From VRUE01 sp963737575 (GTDB lineage Bacteria; Actinomycetota; Thermoleophilia; Solirubrobacterales; 70-9), in the NCBI GenBank assembly GCA_963737575.1, contig CAVTTJ010000009.1, forward strand, positions 434,001 through 498,000: a DNA stretch of 64,000 bases, read 5' to 3'. The notes beneath the pieces were generated by a model that was not told the DNA's origin, did not search any database, and saw nothing but the letters and a program-made list of their open reading frames with translations. Below, in pieces: positions 7,690 through 16,411 of this stretch (positions within the stretch are counted from its first letter, which is position 1; every line of letters starts with the position of its first letter). Both the position numbers and the translations under genes were made by a program.

Positions 7690-10221
7690 GTGGACGCTCG
7701 AGTGATGCCATCTCGCACCATCGCGGTCACGATCCTGGCCCTCGCCGCCCTTCTGGCGACAGGCACCGCGCCTGCGGCGCAGGCGAGTCGGAGCGCCGCC
7801 GCCCTGGCCAGGCGACTCGGGCCCGGGGTGAGGGTCTCCGCCCATGCCGAGGTCGGAACCGAGATCACTTTCATCGGCACAGACCCGGGCAAGGCGATCC
7901 CGCTCCGGGCCTCGACGCCGGACGCGGCCGCGCTCGAAGCAGGGCGCCGATTCGGTGCCAGCTTCGGCCTCGGGCCGGGCGCCGCGCTGCGGGTCGGCCA
8001 GGTGGAAGCGCTCCGCGACGGGCGCTCGGCGGCGCACCTGCGGCAGACGATCGACGGGATCCCGGTCCTCGGCGGCGAACTGGCGGTCGACCTCGACCCG
8101 GCCGGGAACCTGCTCGCGATCGGCGGCGAGCTGGAGCCCGAGGCTGCAATCGACCCGACGCCCGCGGTCAGCTCAGCGGCTGCGGCCGAAACCGCGGTCG
8201 CCGCGGTCGCCAAGGACTCCGGCGTCCCCGCCTCGCAGCTTTCGGCCACCAGACCGGAGCTCTCGGTCTACGACCCCAGGATCCTCGGCGGCCCCGGCAT
8301 CTCGCTGCCGCGAACGGTGTGGCGGATGGAGGTCCGCGACGTCGCCGACCCGGTGGCGATCCGCAACCTGGTCCTGGTCGACGCCGGACTTGGCAATGTC
8401 GCGCTCGACTTCAGCGAGATCGAGGGCGCGAAGAACCGGATCGTCTGCAACGCCGAATCCGAACCCAAGCTCGTCCCCTGCATCGAACCGGAAGCCGAAC
8501 TGCTCGAGGGGGACGACCCGACGCTGGCGGCCCCCGAAGCCGCCACCGCCTACGACCTGACCGGCGATCTCTACGACTTCTACAAGGAAAAGTTCGGCCG
8601 CGACAGCATCGACGGCGCCGGGATGTCGCTGGTCTCGACCGTCGAGTACTGCGAACCCTCGGAATGCCCGTTCGAAAACGCGTTCTGGAACGGCGAACAG
8701 ATGGTCTACGGCGCCGGCCTCGTCACCGACGACATCACCGGCCACGAGCTCACCCACGGCGTCGACGCCGCCGAGTCGAACCTCTTCTACTACTACCAAT
8801 CGGGTGCCCTCGACGAGGCGATCGCCGACATCTTCGGCGAGCTCTTCGACCTCTCCCTGCCGGAATACTCGGGCCATACCGATGCCCCCGCCGACCGCTG
8901 GAAGATCGGCGAGGACTCGAGCCTCGGCGCGATCCGCGACATGTCCGACCCTCCGGCCTTCGGGCAGCCGGACAGGACGGGGTCCGGAGAATGGTTCTTC
9001 GACCCCGAAACCGATTTTGAAAAAGGCGACAACGGCGGCGTCCACGAGAACAGCGGGGTCGGCGGCAAGGCGACGTTCCTGATGACCGACGGCGGAACCT
9101 TCAACGGCCAGACGATCACCGGCCTCGGGATCGAAAAGACCCTCCAGATCAACTACGACGTCGCCGCCAACATGCTCACCTCGGCCGCCGACTACCAGGA
9201 CTTCGGCAATGACCTCGAACAGGCCTGCTCCGACCTCGTCGGCGAGCACGAAATCACCAGCGCCGACTGCGAACAGGTGCAGAAGACCGTGCTGGCGACC
9301 GAAATGGAGACGCCGCCGGCGAAAGCGACCCCGGCCACGGCGAGCCTCTGCGCTCCCGGCCACTCCGCGGTCCCGGTCTTCTCCGACGACCTCGAGAACA
9401 CCGCGAGCGGCAACTGGGCCGCGCACGCGATCAAAGGCCCGAACGCCTTCTTCTATCCCCAGGTGCCCAACCCGCTCGAATTCGACGCGACCTACGCCCG
9501 CAGCGGCACGAAGAACATCTGGGGATTCGACAACGGCGGTGTCTCGGACTCGACGATCGCGATGACGACCGGCGTCACCGTCCCGAGCGGGGGGCGGATG
9601 CATTTCGACCACGCCCACGGCTTCGAGACCGGCGAAGGGCAGACGTTCGACGGCGGCGTCATCGAATACAGCACCGACAACGGCAAAACATGGACCGACG
9701 CCGGCAGCCTGATCGATGCCGGCGACGCCTACGGGGGGACGATCTTCGAAGGCTCCGGCAACCCGCTCGCCGGCCGGCCGGCCTTCGTCGGCGACAGCGC
9801 CGGGTACGGCTCGACCCGCCTAAACCTGGCCTCGCTGGCCGGCAAACAGGTCCGGTTCCGGTTCCGGATCGGCAGCGACGAAGCCCAGCAAGACTACGGC
9901 TGGTTCATCGACAACGTCGAGATCTACAGCTGCGAAGGGGAAGAAAACAATCCTCCTCCACCACCTCCACCACCACCACCGCCGCCGGCCGCCTCCTCGC
10001 CCGCCGCCGCGAGCGCGACCCCGGCCGCGCCGGGCCCGGGCCCCGACCCGTGTGCCTCAGCCCACGCGGCGCTGGTCAGGGCCCAGGCGAAGGTGGCGAA
10101 GCTGCGGCAGAGGCTGCGGGCGATGCGGCCGCCGACGGACGCGGCGCGAAACGGCGTCCGCAGAGCGACGGCGAACGTCCGCCGAAAGCGCGCCGCCGCC
10201 CGCCGCGCCTGCCCGCACTAG
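7690..10221 (+). CDS. Secreted thermolysin-family (M4) metalloprotease
   Basis: An 843-residue precursor: signal peptide (hydrophobic segment to about residue 33), FTP-type inhibitory propeptide (about 35-210), then the M4 catalytic domain. Zinc ligands are in GHELTHG (HExxH, about residue 352) with the third Glu in GALDEAIADIFG. ENSGVGGKATFL corresponds to the family's NSGxxNKA region. A galactose-binding or MAM-like beta domain covers about 560-755 (GFDNGGVSDSTIAM, YGWFIDNVEIY). A run of 12 prolines and an alanine/arginine-rich tail with a predicted helix follow. GTG at 7690 or ATG at 7705 could be the start; the second gives a cleaner signal peptide. Expected to act outside the cell on proteins. 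It is convergent with rpmA. Confidence 0.9.
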   Translation: MDARVMPSRTIAVTILALAALLATGTAPAAQASRSAAALARRLGPGVRVSAHAEVGTEITFIGTDPGKAIPLRASTPDAAALEAGRRFGASFGLGPGAALRVGQVEALRDGRSAAHLRQTIDGIPVLGGELAVDLDPAGNLLAIGGELEPEAAIDPTPAVSSAAAAETAVAAVAKDSGVPASQLSATRPELSVYDPRILGGPGISLPRTVWRMEVRDVADPVAIRNLVLVDAGLGNVALDFSEIEGAKNRIVCNAESEPKLVPCIEPEAELLEGDDPTLAAPEAATAYDLTGDLYDFYKEKFGRDSIDGAGMSLVSTVEYCEPSECPFENAFWNGEQMVYGAGLVTDDITGHELTHGVDAAESNLFYYYQSGALDEAIADIFGELFDLSLPEYSGHTDAPADRWKIGEDSSLGAIRDMSDPPAFGQPDRTGSGEWFFDPETDFEKGDNGGVHENSGVGGKATFLMTDGGTFNGQTITGLGIEKTLQINYDVAANMLTSAADYQDFGNDLEQACSDLVGEHEITSADCEQVQKTVLATEMETPPAKATPATASLCAPGHSAVPVFSDDLENTASGNWAAHAIKGPNAFFYPQVPNPLEFDATYARSGTKNIWGFDNGGVSDSTIAMTTGVTVPSGGRMHFDHAHGFETGEGQTFDGGVIEYSTDNGKTWTDAGSLIDAGDAYGGTIFEGSGNPLAGRPAFVGDSAGYGSTRLNLASLAGKQVRFRFRIGSDEAQQDYGWFIDNVEIYSCEGEENNPPPPPPPPPPPPAASSPAAASATPAAPGPGPDPCASAHAALVRAQAKVAKLRQRLRAMRPPTDAARNGVRRATANVRRKRAAARRACPH

Positions 10222-10251
10222 CTCGCGCGAACGGCCCTCCGGGCTGCGGAA

Positions 10252-10276
10252 GGAGGGGGAGGCACCCGCCCCCTCC
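10252..10276. terminator. Bidirectional terminator-like hairpin
   Basis: GGAGGGGG (10252-10259) pairs with CCCCCTCC (10269-10276) around a 9-nt loop, in the 58-nt gap between two convergent genes. It is a very stable stem, but a U-tract is lacking on both sides, so intrinsic termination is inferred from position. Confidence 0.55.
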
Positions 10277-10279
10277 CAC

Positions 10280-10531
10280 CTAATCCTGGAGGACCGAGAT
10301 CGTGCGGCCACGGCGCGAGGGCCGGAACTCGACCGTCCCCTTGCGGGTGGCGAAGATCGTGTGGTCGCGCCCGAGGCCGGTCCCCTCGCCGGGGCGGAAG
10401 CGGGTTCCGCGCTGGCGGACGATGATCTCGCCGCCGGTCACCTTCTGGCCCGCGAAGACCTTGACCCCGAGCATGTTCGGGTTCGATTCACGGCCGTTTC
10501 GGCTTGAGCCGAGTCCTTTCTTATGAGCCAT
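10280..10531 (-). CDS. rpmA: Ribosomal protein bL27
   Basis: 83 residues: MAHKKGLGSSRNGRES start and LGVKVFAGQKVTGGEIIVRQ core, the invariant bL27 pattern. It is part of the 50S subunit near the peptidyl-transferase centre. The N terminus starts directly with AHKKG, so no Firmicutes-type N-terminal extension needs cleavage. It overlaps rplU by 11 nt and is the last gene of rne-rplU-rpmA. Confidence 0.97.
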   Translation of the reverse strand: MAHKKGLGSSRNGRESNPNMLGVKVFAGQKVTGGEIIVRQRGTRFRPGEGTGLGRDHTIFATRKGTVEFRPSRRGRTISVLQD

Positions 10532-10910
10532 CGTCAGCGTCCTTTTTAGCAGCGGGGGCTTTCTCGGCTTTCGCTTTTCTCTCCGCCGGTTTCCTGGTCA
10601 GGAGTTTGAGCTCGGTCACCTCGAGCCGGGTCAGCTCCGAGCGGTGCCCGGCGCGCCGGCGGTAGCCCTTCTTCGGCTTGTATTTGAAGACCTTGATCTT
10701 CGGGCCGCGCAGGTGCTCGGCGACGGTTGCCTCGACCTTCACCTTCTCGAGCTCCTTCGGCTCGGCGATGACGTCTTTGTCGCGGAACAGGACGGGGCGC
10801 AGGGCGACCTTCTCGCCCTGCTCCGCGCTGAGGCGGTCGACGAGCACCGACGTGCCCTTCTCGACCCGGTACTGCTTGCCACCGCTCTCTATGACCGCGT
10901 ACGTGCTCAT
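10521..10910 (-). CDS. rplU: Ribosomal protein bL21
   Basis: 129 residues. The bL21 core (YAVIESGGKQYRVEKG, then KIKVFKYKPKKGYRRRAGHR) is followed by a lysine/alanine-rich tail of about 25 residues that is longer than in E. coli. It binds 23S rRNA. The ATG overlaps the stop of the RNase gene by 4 nt (ATGA), and its 3' end overlaps rpmA, so the three are translationally coupled. Confidence 0.97.
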   Translation of the reverse strand: MSTYAVIESGGKQYRVEKGTSVLVDRLSAEQGEKVALRPVLFRDKDVIAEPKELEKVKVEATVAEHLRGPKIKVFKYKPKKGYRRRAGHRSELTRLEVTELKLLTRKPAERKAKAEKAPAAKKDADDGS

Positions 10911-12745
10911 TCGTCCTTGCCGCTCTGAGTTGAGCGCGACCTACCGCGACCTCCGCGGCGGTCACGACCGCTACTGCGCGAGGCGGCGGATTCTAGCTGG
11001 GAGTCGTCCTCATCGCCTCCGGCTCCGTTCGACTGAGCGTCCCCGCTCGGCAGCGAGGCAACGGCCGAGGAGCGCGCGACGCTCTCGATCCGGACCAGTT
11101 TGCGCTCGCCGACGTAGCGGCCGCCGCCGCTGACGCTGATGATGTAGGAGTCGATCCGGGCCACAGCGTCATCGGCGTTGTACATGTGCGGCTCCTCGAT
11201 CCGGACCAGCACCTCCTCGCCGACCTTGAACGGCAGCGCCCGCTCCTCGATCTCGGCGATGGTGCCCGATTCGACCAGGTCGAAGGTCTCGATCGGGAGC
11301 GCGTCGCCGCCCTCGAAGTGGAACTGCTTGCCGGTTTCCTCCTCGAGCTCGCCGAGGCCGCTTTCGCGGCTCATCAGCTCGGCGGCCACTTTCGGGTTGA
11401 CCCGCATCAGGAAGGCATCGCCGTCCTCGACGGCGATCTCCCGCATCTTCCGCAGGCCGTCGAGGGCCACGGTCTCGGCCGAGAGCACGACCCCCTCGCC
11501 GTCGCATGTCGGGCACGGCGCGGTGAGGATCTCGCGCACGCCGTCGGTGATGTTCTGCCGCGTCATCTCGACCAGGCCGAGCGGCGAGACCTCGACGACG
11601 TAGCTCTTCGACTTGTCGGCGTCGAGCGCTTTGCGCAGGGTCTTCAGGACTTTGTCGCGGTTTTTCGCCCGCGCCATGTCGATGAAGTCGATGACGATGA
11701 TGCCGCCGATGTCGCGCAGCCGCAGCTGCCGGACGACCTCCTCCGCCGCCTCGGTGTTGACGCGGGTGATCGTCTCCTCGAGCCCGCCTTTGCCGCGCCC
11801 GGTGAAGCTGCCGCTGTTGATGTCGATCACGGTCAGCGCCTCGGCGTAGTCGATCACCAGGTAACCGCCCGAGGGCAGGTCGACGCGGCGATCGAGGGTC
11901 GACTCGATCTCCCTGTCGACGCCCCATTTCTCGAGCAGCGGCTTCTTGCCCTCGTAGAGCTCGACTTTCTCGACCAGCTCCGGAGCGGTGCGCTGGAAGA
12001 ACCCGGTGACCCGTTCGAACTGCTTCGGGGAGTCGATGATCGCCGTTTCGAAATCGATCAGGAAGACGTCGCGGAGGACGCGGACCGGAAGGTCCGCCTC
12101 CTGGAAGACCAGGCCGGGGGCCTTTGTCTGCTCGGTGCGGCGCTCCAGCACCTCGTTCAGCTTGTGTAGGTACCCGATCTCCCGCACGAAGTCGTTTTTT
12201 TTCGCTCCGTGGGCGGCGGTGCGGACGATCAGCCCTCCCGGCCCTTTGTATGTGCGGTCGACCATCTTGCGCAGGCGATCGCGCTCCGATTCGGTCAGCC
12301 GCCGGCTGACGCCGACGCCGCTGCCCTGCGGCGCGTAGACCAGATAGCGGCCGGCGATCGAGACGTTCATCGAGAGCCGGGCGCCCTTCGACTTCAGCGG
12401 GTCCTTGACGACCTGGACCATGATCTCCTGGCCGGATTTGAGCAGCTCGCTGATCCGCCGGCCGCTTCCGCGACCCCGCTTGGGGGCCTGCTCGCCGCTC
12501 GGCAGGACGATCTCGTCGACGTGGAGGAACCCGTTGCGCTCGAGGCCGATGTCGACGAACGCCGCCTCCATGCCGGGCAGGACGTTGTCGACCTTGCCCT
12601 TGTAGATATTGCCGACGATCGAACGCCGGCTGCGGCGCTCAATGTAGAGCTCCGCAACGTTTGGTTTGCCGCCTTTCGTCTTCGACTCGAGGACGGCCAC
12701 ACGTGTCTCGCCGCGATCGGCGGACACCAGAATTGTTTTTTTCAT
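10907..12745 (-). CDS. rne: Ribonuclease E/G
   Basis: 612 residues. This is a single-strand endoribonuclease for mRNA turnover and rRNA/tRNA maturation. The S1 domain is at about residues 35-130 (SIVGNIYKGKVDNVLPGMEAA). The DNase I-like catalytic core has the metal-binding aspartates in TVIDINSG and IVIDFIDM, and the zinc-link is CPTCDGEG. A C-terminal TRAM-like segment and a short basic Arg/Gly/Ser tail follow. The rne-rplU-rpmA order is common in Actinobacteria. It starts 47 nt after rodA and could belong to the mre operon. Confidence 0.95.
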   Translation of the reverse strand: MKKTILVSADRGETRVAVLESKTKGGKPNVAELYIERRSRRSIVGNIYKGKVDNVLPGMEAAFVDIGLERNGFLHVDEIVLPSGEQAPKRGRGSGRRISELLKSGQEIMVQVVKDPLKSKGARLSMNVSIAGRYLVYAPQGSGVGVSRRLTESERDRLRKMVDRTYKGPGGLIVRTAAHGAKKNDFVREIGYLHKLNEVLERRTEQTKAPGLVFQEADLPVRVLRDVFLIDFETAIIDSPKQFERVTGFFQRTAPELVEKVELYEGKKPLLEKWGVDREIESTLDRRVDLPSGGYLVIDYAEALTVIDINSGSFTGRGKGGLEETITRVNTEAAEEVVRQLRLRDIGGIIVIDFIDMARAKNRDKVLKTLRKALDADKSKSYVVEVSPLGLVEMTRQNITDGVREILTAPCPTCDGEGVVLSAETVALDGLRKMREIAVEDGDAFLMRVNPKVAAELMSRESGLGELEEETGKQFHFEGGDALPIETFDLVESGTIAEIEERALPFKVGEEVLVRIEEPHMYNADDAVARIDSYIISVSGGGRYVGERKLVRIESVARSSAVASLPSGDAQSNGAGGDEDDSQLESAASRSSGRDRRGGRGRSRSTQSGKDE

Positions 12746-12792
12746 TTCCTTTGACTCAGTTCAGTAGGTACGCATCGCCGGCTCCCACACGG

Positions 12793-13989
12793 TCACCAGG
12801 CGAACCTGCCTTTCTGACTGAGGCGTGCTTGGACGTGGATGCTCTGCAGCACTCCGATCGCGAGAAAGGTCGCGATCACGGAGGAACCTCCGTAGCTCAG
12901 GAGTGGCAGGGGGATTCCCGTGATCGGCATGATCCCGAGATTCATCCCCACGTTGACGAAGACCTGGAAGAGGAGCATGGCGGCGATTCCGCCGGCCACG
13001 AGGATCCCATACGAGTTCTTCGAGAGCGTCACGATCCGCAGCGCCCGCCAGATCAGCAGGGCGTATAGGGATAGGACCAACGCGGCGCCTGCGAACCCGT
13101 AGCGCTCACCGATCACCGCAAAGATGAAATCGGTGTGACGCTCGGGGACGAAGTCGAGCCGCGTCTGTGTTGCGCTGTTGCCACGCCCGGTCTCCTGACC
13201 GGCGCCGATGGCGATTCGCGCCTGATTCTGCTGGTAGCCGGCGTCGCTCGGGTCCTCACTGGGTGTGAAGAACGAGGTAAGCCTCTGTTGCTGATACCCC
13301 TTCAGGATCGGCATCCCGAGCTTGGGAGCGCCGACGAGGACGATTGCGACTGAGACTGCCAGCACGCCGAGGATTGCGGCGAGGTGCGTCCAGCGGACGC
13401 CCCCCACGTACATCACGGCGAGGGTGATCACCCCGAGCACCAGTGAGGTGCCGAGGTCCGGCTGCAGGAAAACGAGAGCAGCCGGGGCGAGGCCGAGGCA
13501 GAGGTAGCGCACCGTGCGCTGCCACGGCGAGCCCCGCCGGGCGCCATCGATGACAAAACCGGCAAGCGCAAGAATGAGCAGGAGCTTGCCGAGCTCCGAT
13601 GGCTGGAAACTGAAGAGGGGAAATTCGAAGGAACGGCGCGAGCCGCGCGCGGCGAAGCCGAAGACGAAGATGAGCGAGACGCTCGCGCAGAGCAGCGTGT
13701 AGATGCCGACCCGGATCTCGCGGAAGCGGGAGTAGTCGATCCTCGAGATCAGATACATGCCCACCAGGCCCATCAGCGCGTAGAGCGCCTGGCGATCGGT
13801 GTAGTAGCCCGGGCTGCCGGGCACGTCCTGTGCGGTCGCGTGATCGAGCGTGTAGACCGAGACCGCGACCAGCGCGATCGCCGAGAGCCCGAGCGCGAAG
13901 TCCATGTAGGGCAGGCCGAGGCGCTCGGCGATGCCCGGGCGGACCGCAAACGGCTCCGGGCGGGTGCGGCGGGCTCTGGTGGCGTACAT
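12793..13989 (-). CDS. rodA: Rod-shape SEDS protein RodA
   Basis: 398 residues with about ten membrane helices. It is the SEDS peptidoglycan glycosyltransferase that works with a class B PBP in cell elongation. Family landmarks are FSFQPSELGKLLLILAL, FLQPDLGTSLVL, ERHTDFIFAVIGERYGF and the ending GIPLPLLSYGGSS. The ATG follows the transpeptidase gene immediately; the last codons of that gene overlap it out of frame. Confidence 0.95.
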   Translation of the reverse strand: MYATRARRTRPEPFAVRPGIAERLGLPYMDFALGLSAIALVAVSVYTLDHATAQDVPGSPGYYTDRQALYALMGLVGMYLISRIDYSRFREIRVGIYTLLCASVSLIFVFGFAARGSRRSFEFPLFSFQPSELGKLLLILALAGFVIDGARRGSPWQRTVRYLCLGLAPAALVFLQPDLGTSLVLGVITLAVMYVGGVRWTHLAAILGVLAVSVAIVLVGAPKLGMPILKGYQQQRLTSFFTPSEDPSDAGYQQNQARIAIGAGQETGRGNSATQTRLDFVPERHTDFIFAVIGERYGFAGAALVLSLYALLIWRALRIVTLSKNSYGILVAGGIAAMLLFQVFVNVGMNLGIMPITGIPLPLLSYGGSSVIATFLAIGVLQSIHVQARLSQKGRFAW

Positions 13990-15859
13990 CAGTGTCTTCT
14001 TCTTCTTCGGAGGAGGGACCTTCGGAAAGTTCCTTGGCGAGCAATGCTTCCAGGATCTGCCGCGCGGCGGGCGCGGCGGCTTCGACGCCGAACCCGCCTT
14101 CCTCCATCGTCACGAAGGTGATGTAGCGCGGATTCGGGTACGGCGCCAGCACCCCGTACCAGGACTGGTCAGGGTACGGGGGGCGCTGCGCGGTGCCGGT
14201 CTTGCCCGCGACCGGGATCGGGAAGTTGCAGAAGACGGAGCACGAGGTCCCGCCCCCGTTCTGAGCGGCGTCGTGCATCCCTTCGAGGATGTCTTCCTGA
14301 TAGGTGGCGTCCATCTTGACGTGGCGCCGGGGCTTGGGGTCGATTTCCTTCAGCACCCGGCCGGCCGCGTCGTCGACCTGCAGCCCGACGTGGGGGGTCA
14401 CGACCGTGCCGCCGTTGGCGATCGCCGCGTAGGCGACGGCCATCTGCAGCGGGTTGGTCTGGAGGTCGCCCTGGCCGGTGGCCAGCTGGACGTTGTCGCC
14501 GGCCGACCACGGCCGTTCGGTTTCGCCTTCCTTGTAGAGCTGGTCCCGCCACTGCTGGGAGGGGAGCAGCCCTTCGGTGGCGCCCGGCAGGTCGATGCCG
14601 GTCGGCCTCCCGATCCCGAGCTCGTGCGCCCAGTGCTGGAGGTCGCCGGTGTTCCACATCCGCAGCCCGAGCGTGTAGAAGAAGACGTCGGATGAGACTT
14701 CGATCGCCGAGACGAGGCTGACCGAGCCGTTCGCCGCTTCTCCCGCGTTGGTGAAGACCTGTTCGCCGACGACCAGCTGACCCGGATCGTAGATGACTTC
14801 TTCGGGCGTCAGGTTGCCGGATTCGAGCGCGGCGATCGCGGTGATCGGCTTGAAGGTCGAGCCGGTCGGATAGAGGCCGGCGATCGCGCGATCGGTCAGC
14901 GGCGCCAGGATTTCGTCCCGGTACAAGGCGTTCACCTGCTGCTGGGTCATCGGTTTGGTGAAGACCGACGGTTCGTAGGTCGGGTAGGAGCCCATCGCGA
15001 GGATTTCACCGTTGTGGACGTCCATCGTGATGAAGGCGCCGCGCAGCCCCCTCGACGCCATCGCCGCTTCGCCCGCTTCCTGGACCGGGGTGTCGAGCGA
15101 GAGCTTCAGGTTGTCGCCTGGGACCGGCGGCTGCGACAGCAGCTGCCCGTTCGGGGTCGGCTGCCCGAACGCGTCGACCTGGATTTTGGTCAGTCCCGCC
15201 TTGCCGCGGAGGAAGGGGTCGTAGGTGTACTCGACTCCGTCCTGTCCGATTTCGTCGCCGGGCTCGAGGGCCTTGTACTGGGGTTCCTTGAGCTGTTCTT
15301 CGTTGATCTCGCCGACCTGGCCGAGGATGTGGGCGGCCAGGGTCCCATCCGGGTAGTTGCGGACGAAGACCCGCTGCACCGTGACCCCCGGGAAGAGATG
15401 CTGGTTCTCCTGCATGTAGTAGACGAGGTAGTGGCCAACGTCCTGCCGCAGAGTCACCGGGGCGCCGGGCGAGGTCACCACCCCTTCGTGGATCGTCTTC
15501 TTGATCCGGTGGGGCGTCGAGTGGGTGAGTTCGGCGAGCTGGGCGAGCTCGGCCTGCCGTCGCTTCAGCTCGGGCGGCAGCTTGTTGGGGTCGATCTGGA
15601 TCGCGAGGCTGGTGCGATTGTCGACCAGAACCTTGCCATTGCGATCGAGGATCGACCCGCGCGGCGCGCTGACCCGGAACTCACGGGTCCTGTTGTTCCT
15701 CGCCTGGGCGAGGTATTCCTTCCCGTTCAGGATCTGGAGGAACCAGAGGCGAAAGAAGAGGACGATGAAGAGGGCGAGGGCGATGCCGCCGAACAGAGCC
15801 AACCGCACCGCAAGGCGGTTGTTCATCTGCGGCCCGCGCTCGTCTGACCTCAGATACAT
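13256..15859 (-). CDS. mrdA: Penicillin-binding protein 2 (class B transpeptidase), with suspicious 3' overlap of rodA
   Basis: It cross-links peptidoglycan during elongation, paired with RodA. There is an N-terminal membrane anchor (about residues 15-38) and a PBP dimerisation domain. The transpeptidase domain has the active-site STFK in YPTGSTFKP, the SxN-type motif in SSDVFFYTLG and KTG in AGKTGTAQ. Family-like sequence ends near 13,991 (about residue 623, an acidic Glu/Asp tail). The literal frame then has no stop for another 735 nt, running inside rodA in another phase until 13256. That extra 240-residue part is arginine/proline-rich and looks like shadow sequence. A one-base error near the end, where a TGA overlaps the rodA ATG in another frame, is the likely cause. 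Confidence 0.85.
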   Translation of the reverse strand: MYLRSDERGPQMNNRLAVRLALFGGIALALFIVLFFRLWFLQILNGKEYLAQARNNRTREFRVSAPRGSILDRNGKVLVDNRTSLAIQIDPNKLPPELKRRQAELAQLAELTHSTPHRIKKTIHEGVVTSPGAPVTLRQDVGHYLVYYMQENQHLFPGVTVQRVFVRNYPDGTLAAHILGQVGEINEEQLKEPQYKALEPGDEIGQDGVEYTYDPFLRGKAGLTKIQVDAFGQPTPNGQLLSQPPVPGDNLKLSLDTPVQEAGEAAMASRGLRGAFITMDVHNGEILAMGSYPTYEPSVFTKPMTQQQVNALYRDEILAPLTDRAIAGLYPTGSTFKPITAIAALESGNLTPEEVIYDPGQLVVGEQVFTNAGEAANGSVSLVSAIEVSSDVFFYTLGLRMWNTGDLQHWAHELGIGRPTGIDLPGATEGLLPSQQWRDQLYKEGETERPWSAGDNVQLATGQGDLQTNPLQMAVAYAAIANGGTVVTPHVGLQVDDAAGRVLKEIDPKPRRHVKMDATYQEDILEGMHDAAQNGGGTSCSVFCNFPIPVAGKTGTAQRPPYPDQSWYGVLAPYPNPRYITFVTMEEGGFGVEAAAPAARQILEALLAKELSEGPSSEEEEDTDVRHQSPPHPPGAVCGPPGHRRAPRPALHGLRARALGDRAGRGLGLHARSRDRTGRARQPGLLHRSPGALRADGPGGHVSDLEDRLLPLPRDPGRHLHAALRERLAHLRLRLRRARLAPFLRISPLQFPAIGARQAPAHSCACRFCHRWRPAGLAVAAHGALPLPRPRPGCSRFPAAGPRHLTGARGDHPRRDVRGGRPLDAPRRNPRRAGSLSRNRPRRRSQARDADPEGVSATEAYLVLHTQ

Positions 15860-15862
15860 GAG

Positions 15863-16411
15863 CTAGGCCCCCAGCACCGTCGGCTGTCGCCGGCGCTCGA
15901 CCCGGGGCTCCTCGACGAGCGCGGAGCGAAGGGCGAAGCGCATCCCGTAGTAGAGGGGCCAGCCGAGGAAGAAGGCGTAGATGCCCTTCAGCGCCATGTC
16001 GCGCAGCACCAGCTCGCTGATCGGCGCGTCGATGCCGAGCGTCAGTTCGACCAGCGCGAACCCGGCCTCGGCGAGAAGGGTGAAGCCCATGCAGAGGAGC
16101 GGCGGAACCAGGGCGCTTCGGATTTCGAACCGTTCGCGGAACAGCCCGGCGACGTAGCCGACGCCGAGCAGGACCAGCGAGGTGACCCCGAGCGTCCCGG
16201 CGACCAGGCAGTCGACGAGGAACCCAACCGCGAAGCCGGTGACGGCGCCGGCCATGCTGCCGCCGAGCAGGCCGAGGACGACGACGAACGCCGGCAGGAT
16301 GTCAGGGCTTGTCTCGAGGAATGTCACGCGTGAGAAGAAGGACAGCTGGAGCAGGACAACCAGGATCGCGATCGCGACGAGGCGGGCAAGGATCTTCGGG
16401 GTCACGATCAC
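15863..16411 (-). CDS. mreD: Rod-shape protein MreD
   Basis: 182 residues, five or six membrane helices, a basic C terminus and no soluble domain, as in MreD. It is an integral membrane component of the elongation complex linking MreC to the PBP2/RodA synthase. The GTG start overlaps the mreC stop by one base (TAGTG). The next gene (mrdA) starts 3 nt after its stop. Identification rests on length, topology and the mreC-mreD-mrdA order. Confidence 0.9.
   Translation of the reverse strand: MIVTPKILARLVAIAILVVLLQLSFFSRVTFLETSPDILPAFVVVLGLLGGSMAGAVTGFAVGFLVDCLVAGTLGVTSLVLLGVGYVAGLFRERFEIRSALVPPLLCMGFTLLAEAGFALVELTLGIDAPISELVLRDMALKGIYAFFLGWPLYYGMRFALRSALVEEPRVERRRQPTVLGA

Noticed and set aside
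7603..8037. N-terminal extension of Obg by about 145 residues
   Set aside because: Conserved Obg sequence begins exactly at MDDRAKIRVEAG. The upstream open part lies across the divergent protease gene and is Arg/Gly-rich shadow.
9945..9995. CCA/CCT tandem repeat, possible simple-sequence or CRISPR-like array
   Set aside because: It is the in-frame polyproline linker of the secreted protease. There are no spacers, and no CRISPR repeat pattern was seen anywhere in the window.
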